Below are positions 15,221-21,647 of a DNA stretch of 26,349 bases, one piece after another. The stretch's first letter is position 1; every line of letters starts with the position of its first letter. This stretch comes from REEB95 sp035632395 (GTDB lineage Bacteria > Pseudomonadota > Alphaproteobacteria > ATCC43930 > CGMCC-115725). A program made the position numbers and the translations under genes. Location of the stretch: assembly GCA_035632395.1 (NCBI GenBank), contig DASQGX010000180.1, positions 1 through 26,349 of the forward strand, read 5' to 3'. The notes under the pieces are model-generated. The model had not been told where the DNA came from. It made no database searches and saw only the letters and a program-made list of their open reading frames with translations.

Positions 15221-15706
15221 ATGATTCGCGTCGTCGCCGCCCTGCTGCTGGCTTGCGCGCTCCCGTTGCCGGCTGCGGCGGCCGATAAGCCGCCGCTCCC
15301 TCATTTCATGAGCTTGCGTTCGAACGAAGTAAATCTGCGCGCCGGTCCGGGCGAGCAATATCCGATCCAATGGGTATACCGGCGCAAGGGACTGCCGGTC
15401 GAGATCATCGACAGCTACGACGTCTGGCGTCACGTGCGCGACTGGCAGGGCACCATAGGCTGGATTCAGGTCCGGCTTCTGAGCGCGACACGCACCGTGA
15501 TCATCAAGGCCGACACACGCACGATCTATCAGGAGCCGGCGCGTGATTCACCGGCCCTGGCCAAGCTCGAACCGGGCGTGATCGCCAATCTGCTCGAATG
15601 CCGCAACGCCTGGTGCCGCGTCGAAACCCGCGGCCGGCGCGTCGTCCGCGGCTGGCTGCTGCGCAGCGAGATTTGGGGCGTCACTGCCGACGAAATCGTC
15701 GAGTAG
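15221..15706 (+). CDS. secreted protein with bacterial SH3-like domain(s)
   Basis: The 161-residue product has a signal peptide (1-20, ending PLPAAAA) followed by an SH3_3-type domain: SNEVNLRAGPGEQYPIQWVY (residues about 34-53), VEIIDSYDVWRHVRDWQG and GWIQVRLLS. A second, more divergent SH3-like repeat covers TIYQEPARDSPALAKLEPG, then CRNAWCRVETRGRRVVRGWL, with two cysteines that could form a disulfide in the periplasm. Such domains bind peptidoglycan or peptides. The start lies 8 bp after the EamA transporter stop, so co-transcription is likely. No catalytic domain is present and the function is unknown. Confidence 0.86.
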   Translation: MIRVVAALLLACALPLPAAAADKPPLPHFMSLRSNEVNLRAGPGEQYPIQWVYRRKGLPVEIIDSYDVWRHVRDWQGTIGWIQVRLLSATRTVIIKADTRTIYQEPARDSPALAKLEPGVIANLLECRNAWCRVETRGRRVVRGWLLRSEIWGVTADEIVE

Positions 15707-15788
15707 CGGTATTGCGCAGCCCGACGCCAACGATCCCGCCCATCGTCCGAACTTTCGCGCCAACCAATACCGGACCGAGGAGATCGGC

Positions 15789-15941
15789 ATGTATTATTAC
15801 GTCCATTATGGCGTCACCTTCGGCAACGCGCTCGCGATCGCCATGTCCTGGACCACGAGCAAGAGCGTGATCTGGGCGGTGATTGACGGATTTCTGAGCT
15901 GGATCTACGTGATCTATTACGTGCTGACGCACGTCACCTGA
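15789..15941 (+). CDS. 50-residue conserved-type membrane protein
   Basis: A short gene begins with ATG at 15789 after a good GAGGAG ribosome binding site 6 bases upstream. The product starts MYYYVHYGVTFGNALAIAMS and contains two hydrophobic stretches, one at about 8-19 and a longer one at about 24-46 (VIWAVIDGFLSWIYVIYYVL), separated by the polar WTTSKS. It is probably a one- or two-span inner-membrane protein. The resemblance to small alphaproteobacterial YVHYGVTFG proteins is from memory only. It lies 82 bp after the SH3 gene and ends 11 bp before the convergent DUF3501 stop. Function is unknown. Confidence 0.7.
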   Translation: MYYYVHYGVTFGNALAIAMSWTTSKSVIWAVIDGFLSWIYVIYYVLTHVT

Positions 15942-15956
15942 GGCGGCGCGCCTCAG
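15938..15956. terminator. possible bidirectional hairpin at convergent stops
   Basis: Perfect 7-bp arms CTGAGGC and GCCTCAG with a 5-base loop span both the TGA of the small membrane protein and the TGA of the convergent DUF3501 gene. A bidirectional end of transcription is expected here, but there is no T-tract on either side, so termination would need Rho or the stem alone. Confidence 0.35.
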
Positions 15957-16543
15957 CCTAGATCGGCCGCCAGCGCCTGACGCACCGCTTCGCTAAGCAC
16001 GGCTATGTGGTGATAGTTCGGATGCTCGATGCCGACCTCGACGCGCGCGCCGGGTAGGCGGAACTTGTCCTTCTGCGCCTGGCTGAACGGAAAGCGCATG
16101 AACTGGACCGACGAGGCCTTGCCTTCGGGCGAGGTGTTTTCACGTGTCGGGTCGGCCTCGCCGACGATCTTCTCGCCAGCGAAGGCGATGTACATGCGGT
16201 TCTCGACGCCGCCGATCTGGCCGAGGACGCGGGCCCGCTGCACCGGATCGTCGATTTCGAACATCACTGTCGCGATCAGCTCGTTGCCTTTGGGAATGAG
16301 CGGATTGTAAGCGGCGAGCTCGTCGGCGATCTGCGCCTCGCCGCCGCGTTCGACGGCGAGCATCTCGTGCACCTGGTGCCACATGGTGTCGAAATTCTCG
16401 AAATAAAACGTTGCCAACGGGCCGACTTCGACGCGGCGATTCTGCTTCAGCGCGGTGATGCGCTGGCGATGGGCGCGCCGGTCGCGCTCGTACTGCTCGA
16501 GCGGCAGGATGTCGGCGCGGGTGAGTTCGCGGAACTGCGTCAT
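15953..16543 (-). CDS. DUF3501 family protein
   Basis: The 196-residue soluble protein begins MTQFRELTRADILPLEQYER and contains LATFYFENFDTMWHQVHEML, then IADELAAYNPLIPKGNELIATVMFEI, and a C-terminal EHPNYHHIAVLSEAVRQAL. These are features of the DUF3501 family, which has no assigned activity. No signal peptide, cysteine or membrane segment is seen. Its ATG overlaps the TGA of the Fe-S protein as ATGA (16540-16543), indicating translational coupling and a shared role. The family is repeatedly found with rubrerythrin and GlpC-like Fe-S proteins, so a part in peroxide or iron stress handling is likely, but that is inference from context. Confidence 0.83.
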   Translation of the reverse strand: MTQFRELTRADILPLEQYERDRRAHRQRITALKQNRRVEVGPLATFYFENFDTMWHQVHEMLAVERGGEAQIADELAAYNPLIPKGNELIATVMFEIDDPVQRARVLGQIGGVENRMYIAFAGEKIVGEADPTRENTSPEGKASSVQFMRFPFSQAQKDKFRLPGARVEVGIEHPNYHHIAVLSEAVRQALAADLG

Positions 16544-17895
16544 GAGGATCTCTCTTCCGGCAACACGCCATAGGCGAGCGCCATCAGCTCGATCGGGTGA
16601 TAGGTCGCAGCCGGCGCCTTGCCCTCCGCGCCGAGCATTTCCATGCCCTGGCGGATGTGCGTCGCCGCCAGCGGGCATTCGGATGCGAGATAGGCCTTGT
16701 CCGCCTTGGCGGCGCTGCGCGCGACCGGCTTGCCGACCTTGATCGCGGTGTCGAAATTTTCCTTCATCACGCCCCACGAGCCACCGTGGCCGGAGCAGCG
16801 TTCGATCACCGTGAGCTCGGTTGTCGGCAGCAGGCGCAGCAGCTCGGCGGCTTTCTGGCCCATGTTTTGCGCCCGCGCGTGGCAGGCGATATGGATCGTC
16901 ACGCCGCCGGCGAGCGGCGACAGGCCGCCGGCTAGGCCTTCAGTCTTGGCGATCGCCACCAGATATTCGCTGGCGTCGAAGGTGGCATCCGCCAGCAGCT
17001 TCACGTCGGCGTCATCCGGCAGCAGCAGCGGCCATTCGAACTTGAGCATCAGCGCGCAAGATGGCACTGGCGCGATCACGTCGAAGCCTTGCTCGATCTT
17101 GGGGCGCAGCGCCTGGGCAACCTGCTTCGCCATCGCCGCGACGCGCGCGACATCGCCGCGCTCGAATTGCGGCATGCCGCAGCAGCCGGGATAGCCGACT
17201 TCGGTGGCGACACCGTTCTTCGCCAGAATAGCGTGCAGCGCCTCGCCGATACGCGGATGATGGTAGTTGACGAAGCATGTGGCGTAGATCAGCGCTTTGC
17301 GGCCATAGGCTGGCGCGTCCTGGTCGACCGTCGGCGCGTTATCTTTGGCGCGCAAAACGAAAGTGCGGCCGCTGAACTTTGGCAGATCGGCGCGGCGGTC
17401 AACGCCGGCGACTTTTTCCATGACCGGACGGGTGACGCGATTGCCGGTGGCAGTGGCCCAGTTGGCGAGCGGCGCCAACGCCCCGCCGAGGCGGCCATTG
17501 CGGTCCGTTTCGGCGAGTTGCCGTTGGGCGAAATCGCCGCCGTTCTGTTTCAACTGCGCCGCGCGGTACCGCAACATCGTGTGCGGGAAGTCGAGATTGA
17601 ACTCGTGCGGCGGCACGTACGGGCATTTCGTCATAAAACACATGTCGCAGAGCGTGCAGGCTTCGGCGACTTTGGCGTAATCCTTGCGGTCGACGCCTTC
17701 GAGCTCATTCGGGCTGGCGTCGATGAGGTCGAACAGCCGCGGAAAGCTGTCGCACAGGTTGAAGCACCGTCGGCAGCCGTGACAAATTTCGAAGATGCGG
17801 TGCATCTCCGCTTCGACCTTGGCGGGGTCGTAGAAATCGGAGTCCTGCCACGGGATTGCGTGGCGCGTCGGCGGTTCGAGGCTGCCTTCCCGCAT
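16540..17895 (-). CDS. GlpC/HdrD-like Fe-S oxidoreductase subunit
   Basis: The 451-residue protein has an N-terminal 2[4Fe-4S] ferredoxin-like part with Cys38, 41, 44, 48 (CHGCRRCFNLC) and Cys80, 83, 86, 91 (CTLCDMCFMTKC). Two CCG-type regions follow, one with Cys207 and GYPGCCGMPQ (234-242), the other with ACHARAQNMG (from 337) and ERCSGHGGSWG (365-375), then Cys407. In the second region the usual CCG is CSGHGG. The family is the heterodisulfide reductase/anaerobic glycerol-3-phosphate dehydrogenase C group, and the protein probably passes electrons to or from thiols or quinones. No flavin subunit is nearby. I prefer the ATG at 17893-17895 over a TTG four codons upstream. It overlaps DUF3501 by ATGA and follows rubrerythrin. 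Confidence 0.88.
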   Translation of the reverse strand: MREGSLEPPTRHAIPWQDSDFYDPAKVEAEMHRIFEICHGCRRCFNLCDSFPRLFDLIDASPNELEGVDRKDYAKVAEACTLCDMCFMTKCPYVPPHEFNLDFPHTMLRYRAAQLKQNGGDFAQRQLAETDRNGRLGGALAPLANWATATGNRVTRPVMEKVAGVDRRADLPKFSGRTFVLRAKDNAPTVDQDAPAYGRKALIYATCFVNYHHPRIGEALHAILAKNGVATEVGYPGCCGMPQFERGDVARVAAMAKQVAQALRPKIEQGFDVIAPVPSCALMLKFEWPLLLPDDADVKLLADATFDASEYLVAIAKTEGLAGGLSPLAGGVTIHIACHARAQNMGQKAAELLRLLPTTELTVIERCSGHGGSWGVMKENFDTAIKVGKPVARSAAKADKAYLASECPLAATHIRQGMEMLGAEGKAPAATYHPIELMALAYGVLPEERSS

Positions 17896-17910
17896 AAGAA
17901 TTCCCAAAGA

Positions 17911-17944
17911 GAAAAACTGTCGGGGAGCGCCGCAGCGCCCCCCG
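17911..17944 (-). terminator. intrinsic terminator/attenuator after rubrerythrin
   Basis: On the minus strand a 10-bp GC-rich stem (plus 17921-17930 with 17935-17944, one G-T pair) has a 4-base loop and is followed within six bases by TTTTT (plus 17912-17916). It lies 20 bp after the rubrerythrin stop and 26 bp before the Fe-S gene. It probably ends most transcripts after rubrerythrin and lets a fraction read through, or stabilises the rubrerythrin mRNA. Confidence 0.65.
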
Positions 17945-17964
17945 CAGCAAACGTCCGGGCCGGA

Positions 17965-18381
17965 TCAGCCCATGGTGTCGAGCGCCTTTTGGAAGCGCCC
18001 GGCGTGCGACTTTTCGGCTTTGGCAAGCGTCTCGAACCAGTCGGCGATCTCTTCGAAGCCTTCCTGGCGCGCAGTCTTGGCCATGCCGGGATACATGTCG
18101 GTGTATTCGTGGGTCTCGCCGGCGATGGCCGCGGCGAGGTTCTTCTTCGTATCGCCGATCGGTTTGCCGGTCGCCGGATCGCCGACTTCCTCGAGGAACT
18201 CGAGATGGCCGTGCGCGTGGCCGGTTTCGCCTTCCGCCGTCGAGCGGAAAACGGCCGAGACGTCGTTGAAGCCTTCGACGTCAGCCTTTTGGGCGAAATA
18301 GAGGTAGCGACGATTGGCCTGGCTTTCGCCGGAGAATGCGTCCTTCAAGTTCTGCTCGGTTTTCGAGCCTTTCAATGCCAT
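17965..18381 (-). CDS. rubrerythrin (diiron domain only)
   Basis: Rubrerythrins reduce hydrogen peroxide at a non-haem diiron site. The 138-residue protein is only the four-helix ferritin-like domain: AFSGESQANRRYLYFAQ (15-31) supplies the first Glu, AEGETGHAHGH (49-59) the E-x-x-H pair, AGETHEYTDMYP (87-98) the third-helix glutamates and KAEKSHAGRF (121-130) the last E-x-x-H. The C-terminal rubredoxin domain is missing and there is no cysteine, so electrons must come from a partner, plausibly the neighbouring Fe-S protein. A GGAGG ribosome binding site precedes the ATG. A promoter and strong palindrome lie upstream, next to irr. Confidence 0.93.
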   Translation of the reverse strand: MALKGSKTEQNLKDAFSGESQANRRYLYFAQKADVEGFNDVSAVFRSTAEGETGHAHGHLEFLEEVGDPATGKPIGDTKKNLAAAIAGETHEYTDMYPGMAKTARQEGFEEIADWFETLAKAEKSHAGRFQKALDTMG

Positions 18382-18442
18382 GAGATGCCTCCTCGGAGTT
18401 GGAATTCGGCCGGCAGACGGCGATCGCGTCCGCCACGTGCCC

Positions 18443-18471
18443 TATATGAACCCGCGAACGGCCCGAGTCAA
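18443..18471 (-). promoter_or_regulatory. probable promoter of the rubrerythrin operon
   Basis: On the minus strand TTGACT (plus 18466-18471) and CATATA (plus 18443-18448) are separated by 17 bases. The putative start of transcription would lie about 55 bases before the rubrerythrin ATG. The -35 hexamer begins 5 bases downstream of the 18477-18499 palindrome. Confidence 0.55.
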
Positions 18472-18476
18472 TAGTT

Positions 18477-18499
18477 TAGAACAATTATAATTTGTTCTA
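18477..18499. promoter_or_regulatory. palindromic operator, likely Irr/Fur-family site
   Basis: Perfect 8-bp arms TAGAACAA and TTGTTCTA are separated by 7 AT-rich bases; with one mismatch the arms extend to TTTAGAACAA. The TTTAGAA and TTCTA half-sites are like those of rhizobial iron control elements bound by Irr, though the spacing here is longer. It lies between irr and rubrerythrin, directly upstream of the -35, where Irr could act as repressor or activator. Confidence 0.65.
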
Positions 18500-18530
18500 T
18501 AACAGCCGATCAAGAGAGGAGAAATTTGGC

Positions 18531-18959
18531 CTAAGGACGGCCTTTTGGCGCCGCTTTTTCGACGCGCACGACGACGTCGACGCGGCGGATGGAGCCACCT
18601 TCGGGCGGCGGCGGGACGTTGCTCACGGCGATGCTGTCGCCCGGAATATCGCGCAGCATGCCGCTGTCCTCGTAAAAGAAATGATGGTGATCGCTGACGT
18701 TGGTGTCGAAATAGGAGCGGCCGGGATTGATCACCACCTCGCGCAGCAAGCCGGCACCGACGAACTGGTGCAGGGTGTTGTAGACCGTCGCCAGCGACAC
18801 CGGCACCTGCGCCGCCAATGCCTCACCATGCAGCTCCTCGGCCGCCACGTGACGGTCGCCTTTTTCGAACAGCAGCCGGGCCAGGGCGAGCCGCTGGCGG
18901 GTTGGCCGCAGCCGCGCGGCGCGGAGCAATTCGAGCGCGTTGGCAAAAGGACGGGTCAC
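18531..18959 (-). CDS. irr: Fur-family iron response regulator Irr
   Basis: Irr is the global iron regulator of many alphaproteobacteria, active at low iron and degraded in response to haem. The 142-residue protein matches Irr over LRPTRQRLALARLLFEKGDRH, VPVSLATVYNTLHQFVGAGL and SYFDTNVSDHHHFFYED, with the HHH stretch (91-93) proposed to bind haem or metal. It has no cysteine at all: the structural CxxC zinc sites of Fur are absent, as in Irr, and the N-terminal haem regulatory Cys-Pro motif of Bradyrhizobium Irr is also missing. The start is a GTG at 18957-18959. It lies upstream of and on the same strand as the rubrerythrin operon and 91 bp after the histidine kinase gene. Confidence 0.87.
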   Translation of the reverse strand: MTRPFANALELLRAARLRPTRQRLALARLLFEKGDRHVAAEELHGEALAAQVPVSLATVYNTLHQFVGAGLLREVVINPGRSYFDTNVSDHHHFFYEDSGMLRDIPGDSIAVSNVPPPPEGGSIRRVDVVVRVEKAAPKGRP

Positions 18960-18991
18960 GGCAGCTATATGGGGCGGGCCAGCGAATAAGG

Positions 18992-19004
18992 TAGAGGGCC
19001 TCTA
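18992..19004. promoter_or_regulatory. short palindrome upstream of irr
   Basis: TAGAGG and CCTCTA arms flank a single base, 32 bp upstream of the irr GTG; on the minus strand it reads within TTTAGAGG, sharing the TTTAGA half-site of the rubrerythrin operator. Autoregulation of irr is possible but the spacing differs from the larger palindrome. Confidence 0.3.
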
Positions 19005-19050
19005 AATTACCGCAGAATAGGCCTGTGGCAAAGGGAAAAATCCCGGCTGG

Positions 19051-20358
19051 TCAGGCCGATCGCAAGGCCGCGTGATCGACCCGGTCGGGCGGCAGGGTGA
19101 CCGAGACGGTGGTGCCGCTGCCGACCGTGCTGACGATTTCGAGACGGCCGCCATGGAGATCGACCAAGCGTTGCGACAATGGCAGGCCAAGGCCGACGCC
19201 ACCATGTGCGCGCGATAGGGTCACCTCGACCTGGCCGAACGGCGTCAGCGCCAGAGGAATATTCTGCGGCGCGATGCCGATGCCGGTGTCAGTCACCGAC
19301 ACGATCACGCCGCCATCGGCGGCGACCTTGGCGGTGACGTCGATACGGCCGCCCGATGGCGTGAATTTGATCGCGTTGCCCAGCAAATTGAGGAGCACTT
19401 GGCGCAGCGCGCGGCGTTCGCAGCAGACCGACGGCAATCCGGAAGCCGCAACATGTAGCGTCAGGCCGGCTTCGTGGGCGCGGCCGCGGACCATCTGCAC
19501 AACGCCGTCGATCAGCTCGCCGAGATCGGCCCATTCGGCATCGAGCTCGAACTTGCCGGATTCGATTTTCGACATATCGAGAATGTCGTTGATGATCTCG
19601 AGCAGGTGCCTACCGGCGTCGTGGATATCGTGCGCATAAACATGATAGCGCCGGTCGCCCAGCGGCCCCATCATTTCGCCCTGGATGATTTCGGAAAAGC
19701 CGATGATCGCGTTAAGCGGCGTGCGCAGCTCGTGACTCATGTTGGCGAGGAAAAGCGACTTGCTCCGGTTGGCGCTTTCAGCCGCTTCTTTGGCGCGGCG
19801 CAGCTCATCCTCTGCGCGCTTGCTTTCGGTAACGTCGATATACACGCCGACGATGCCGCCTTCACTGGTTTTCGCCTCCCAGATGCGGACGTGCCGGCCG
19901 CCGGCAAGGGTGATTTCGAAGGGGTCCGCGGGATTGCGGTGACGGGCCAGCCGCTCGGTGACCCAGTCGTGCACCGGCCCATCGGCGCCGAACGAACCGA
20001 AATGCGGCGCCATGCGAACGATGCACTCGGTAAACGTGACGCCCGGCCGCAGCAGCTCGGCGGTCTCGGGCAAGATTTCGCGGAGCAACTCGTTGCACAT
20101 CACCAGCCGGTCGTTGCTGTCCCAGATGGCGAAGCCGGCGCCCATTTGCGTGATCGCATCGCGCAGGCGCGACAGGCCGGCGTTGATGAGGCCGAACTCC
20201 TCGCGCATGATCTCGTGCGTGTGGGCGAGGACGCGGCGCTGGCGGTCGAATTCAAGATAGGCGGCATCGACCAGGCCCAGCAGCGTCTCGAGGTCAATCT
20301 CGCCGTCGGGTGAGTTGCGGCGCGCCCGGTTGAGTTGGCGTTCGAGCAGCCGGTGCAT
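19051..20358 (-). CDS. PAS-domain histidine kinase (NahK-like, FIST-associated)
   Basis: This 435-residue kinase has no membrane segment. The N-terminal helix MHRLLERQLNRARR and the coiled coil to about 70 are typical of kinases partnered with FIST/NosP proteins. A PAS domain (about 65-178, ITQMGAGFAIWDSNDRLVMC) follows, then HisKA with phospho-acceptor His209 in NMSHELRTPLNAIIGFSEI, and a HATPase with the N box around Asn328 (LLNLLGNAIKF), DTGIGI (357-362), PFGQVE (373-378) and GVGLGL (387-392). All catalytic motifs are intact. The ATG is 1 bp after the FIST gene stop (TAACATG), so the two are translationally coupled. No receiver domain or response regulator is encoded in the window, so its target lies elsewhere. 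Confidence 0.93.
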   Translation of the reverse strand: MHRLLERQLNRARRNSPDGEIDLETLLGLVDAAYLEFDRQRRVLAHTHEIMREEFGLINAGLSRLRDAITQMGAGFAIWDSNDRLVMCNELLREILPETAELLRPGVTFTECIVRMAPHFGSFGADGPVHDWVTERLARHRNPADPFEITLAGGRHVRIWEAKTSEGGIVGVYIDVTESKRAEDELRRAKEAAESANRSKSLFLANMSHELRTPLNAIIGFSEIIQGEMMGPLGDRRYHVYAHDIHDAGRHLLEIINDILDMSKIESGKFELDAEWADLGELIDGVVQMVRGRAHEAGLTLHVAASGLPSVCCERRALRQVLLNLLGNAIKFTPSGGRIDVTAKVAADGGVIVSVTDTGIGIAPQNIPLALTPFGQVEVTLSRAHGGVGLGLPLSQRLVDLHGGRLEIVSTVGSGTTVSVTLPPDRVDHAALRSA

Positions 20359-20359
20359 G

Positions 20360-21487
20360 TTAGGCCTCGGCGATCGTCGTGATCGTCATGGTCTGATTGT
20401 GCAGATCGCAAAACGGCGAATTTTCGAGCGGCGCGATTTCGCCATAGGAATAGAATCCGGTCAGCTGGCAGGCCGCACCGAGGACGCCTTTCACCGCCTC
20501 GACCTCATCGCCGATCTGCTGGCCCAGCAGCAGCTTGCGTCCGATGCAGCTGACCAGGATGGCGAGGCGCGCGTCCGGAATTGCGGCGCGCGCAGCGGCG
20601 CGGCCGGCGCCGGCAATCAGATTATCGAAGTGTCCGAGCATCAGCTGTGCGACATAGCCTTCGGGAACCGAGCCAGCGAAAACCATGCCACCGGTGGCGT
20701 TGTCGACGCCGATCACCGTGCGCACCAACGCCGCTTCCGGCTTGCCCGGCGGATGGATGCGCAACGGACAAAGCAGCGCGCTCGCAGGCAGATTGTCGGC
20801 CTCGGGACCGAGATATTTGCGGTAGAGCGCGAGCGCCGGCTGGTCGTCGAGTTCATAGAGCACGGTGCCTTTAGCGCGGGTGATCAGGCGTTCCGGACCG
20901 ACGGTATCCCAACCGCCGAAACTGCCGAAGCCCAGGCAAACCTCGTCGCCATAGAATCCCACTGCAGCCAGACGGCCCGGCGCTGGATTGGCATTCAAAC
21001 CGACGCGTGTCGAGACGAAGCGCGCGCCATCGCCAGCGAGGCCGCCAGTCACGGTGATATCTGTGCCGAGGACGTTCTGGATGCCGGCAACCAGATCGGT
21101 ACCGTTGACGTGGGTGCCATCCGACAGAACGAAGACGCCGCGCAAGCCGGCGCACGGCAGACCGGCGGCCAATCGCCGGCCGGCAGTTTCGGAGTCGCCA
21201 TCGCGTTCGATCGTCGCTTCGGCGAAGGCGAGACGTGTGTGCGCGAATTCGATGGCGGTGGCAACGACAGTGCCGTCGAGCACGTCGACGTCGGCGATTT
21301 CGCCGCCGGTCGTGCAGCCGAGAATTGCGGCGCCGGGATAGAGCGCGCGTAGCTCGGCGAAGCGTCTGCCGTTGTCGAGTGTGCCCGGTGCGGCAAAGAA
21401 CAGCACTAACGCGGGCGCAACGGCGCCGTCTGAGGCCGCGATGCGCCAGCCTGCGCCTGTTTGCCAAACGCGTTGTTCGATCCGCAT
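20360..21487 (-). CDS. FIST-domain sensor protein (NosP-like)
   Basis: The 375-residue soluble protein contains FIST_N (about 25-220) with GCTTGGEIAD (57-66), then GTHVNGTDLVAGI and TGGLAGDGA (147-155), and FIST_C (about 220-360) with SCIGRKLLLGQ (313-323), TGFYSYGEIAPL (343-354) and the closing CDLHNQTMTITTI (360-372). FIST proteins paired with such a kinase include NosP, a haem-based nitric oxide sensor of Pseudomonas aeruginosa and others that modulates the kinase NahK. Whether this one binds haem cannot be told from sequence. I chose the ATG at 21485-21487 (MRIEQRVWQTG); a much longer upstream frame is antisense-like and not supported. It directly precedes the kinase gene. Confidence 0.88.
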   Translation of the reverse strand: MRIEQRVWQTGAGWRIAASDGAVAPALVLFFAAPGTLDNGRRFAELRALYPGAAILGCTTGGEIADVDVLDGTVVATAIEFAHTRLAFAEATIERDGDSETAGRRLAAGLPCAGLRGVFVLSDGTHVNGTDLVAGIQNVLGTDITVTGGLAGDGARFVSTRVGLNANPAPGRLAAVGFYGDEVCLGFGSFGGWDTVGPERLITRAKGTVLYELDDQPALALYRKYLGPEADNLPASALLCPLRIHPPGKPEAALVRTVIGVDNATGGMVFAGSVPEGYVAQLMLGHFDNLIAGAGRAAARAAIPDARLAILVSCIGRKLLLGQQIGDEVEAVKGVLGAACQLTGFYSYGEIAPLENSPFCDLHNQTMTITTIAEA

Positions 21488-21647
21488 GGTGCGCGTTCCG
21501 GGCTCGACCCGCGGGGACCGGGCCGGCCGCTTGCGATCAATTGACACCGTCGGGCTTAAAAAACCCGTAATGGCAAAAGCCTGCTGACGCGATTTCGCGG
21601 CAAATTTGAGCGGTATTACGTGCGGTGTTCGCGCCGCGGCGGCGGCC

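Noticed and set aside
15707..15772. Inverted repeat CGGTATT and AATACCG after the SH3 gene
   Set aside because: Seven-base arms with a 52-base loop are easily found by chance.
16544..16777. Longer start for the DUF3501 protein
   Set aside because: The added sequence reads through the Fe-S gene in another frame and is not coherent; the ATGA overlap gives the family start.
21536..21570. Short hairpin with an internal T-run between the flavoprotein and FIST genes
   Set aside because: The Ts lie in the loop and upper stem and not after the stem, so it does not fit an intrinsic terminator, and TTGACA on the plus strand has no gene to serve.
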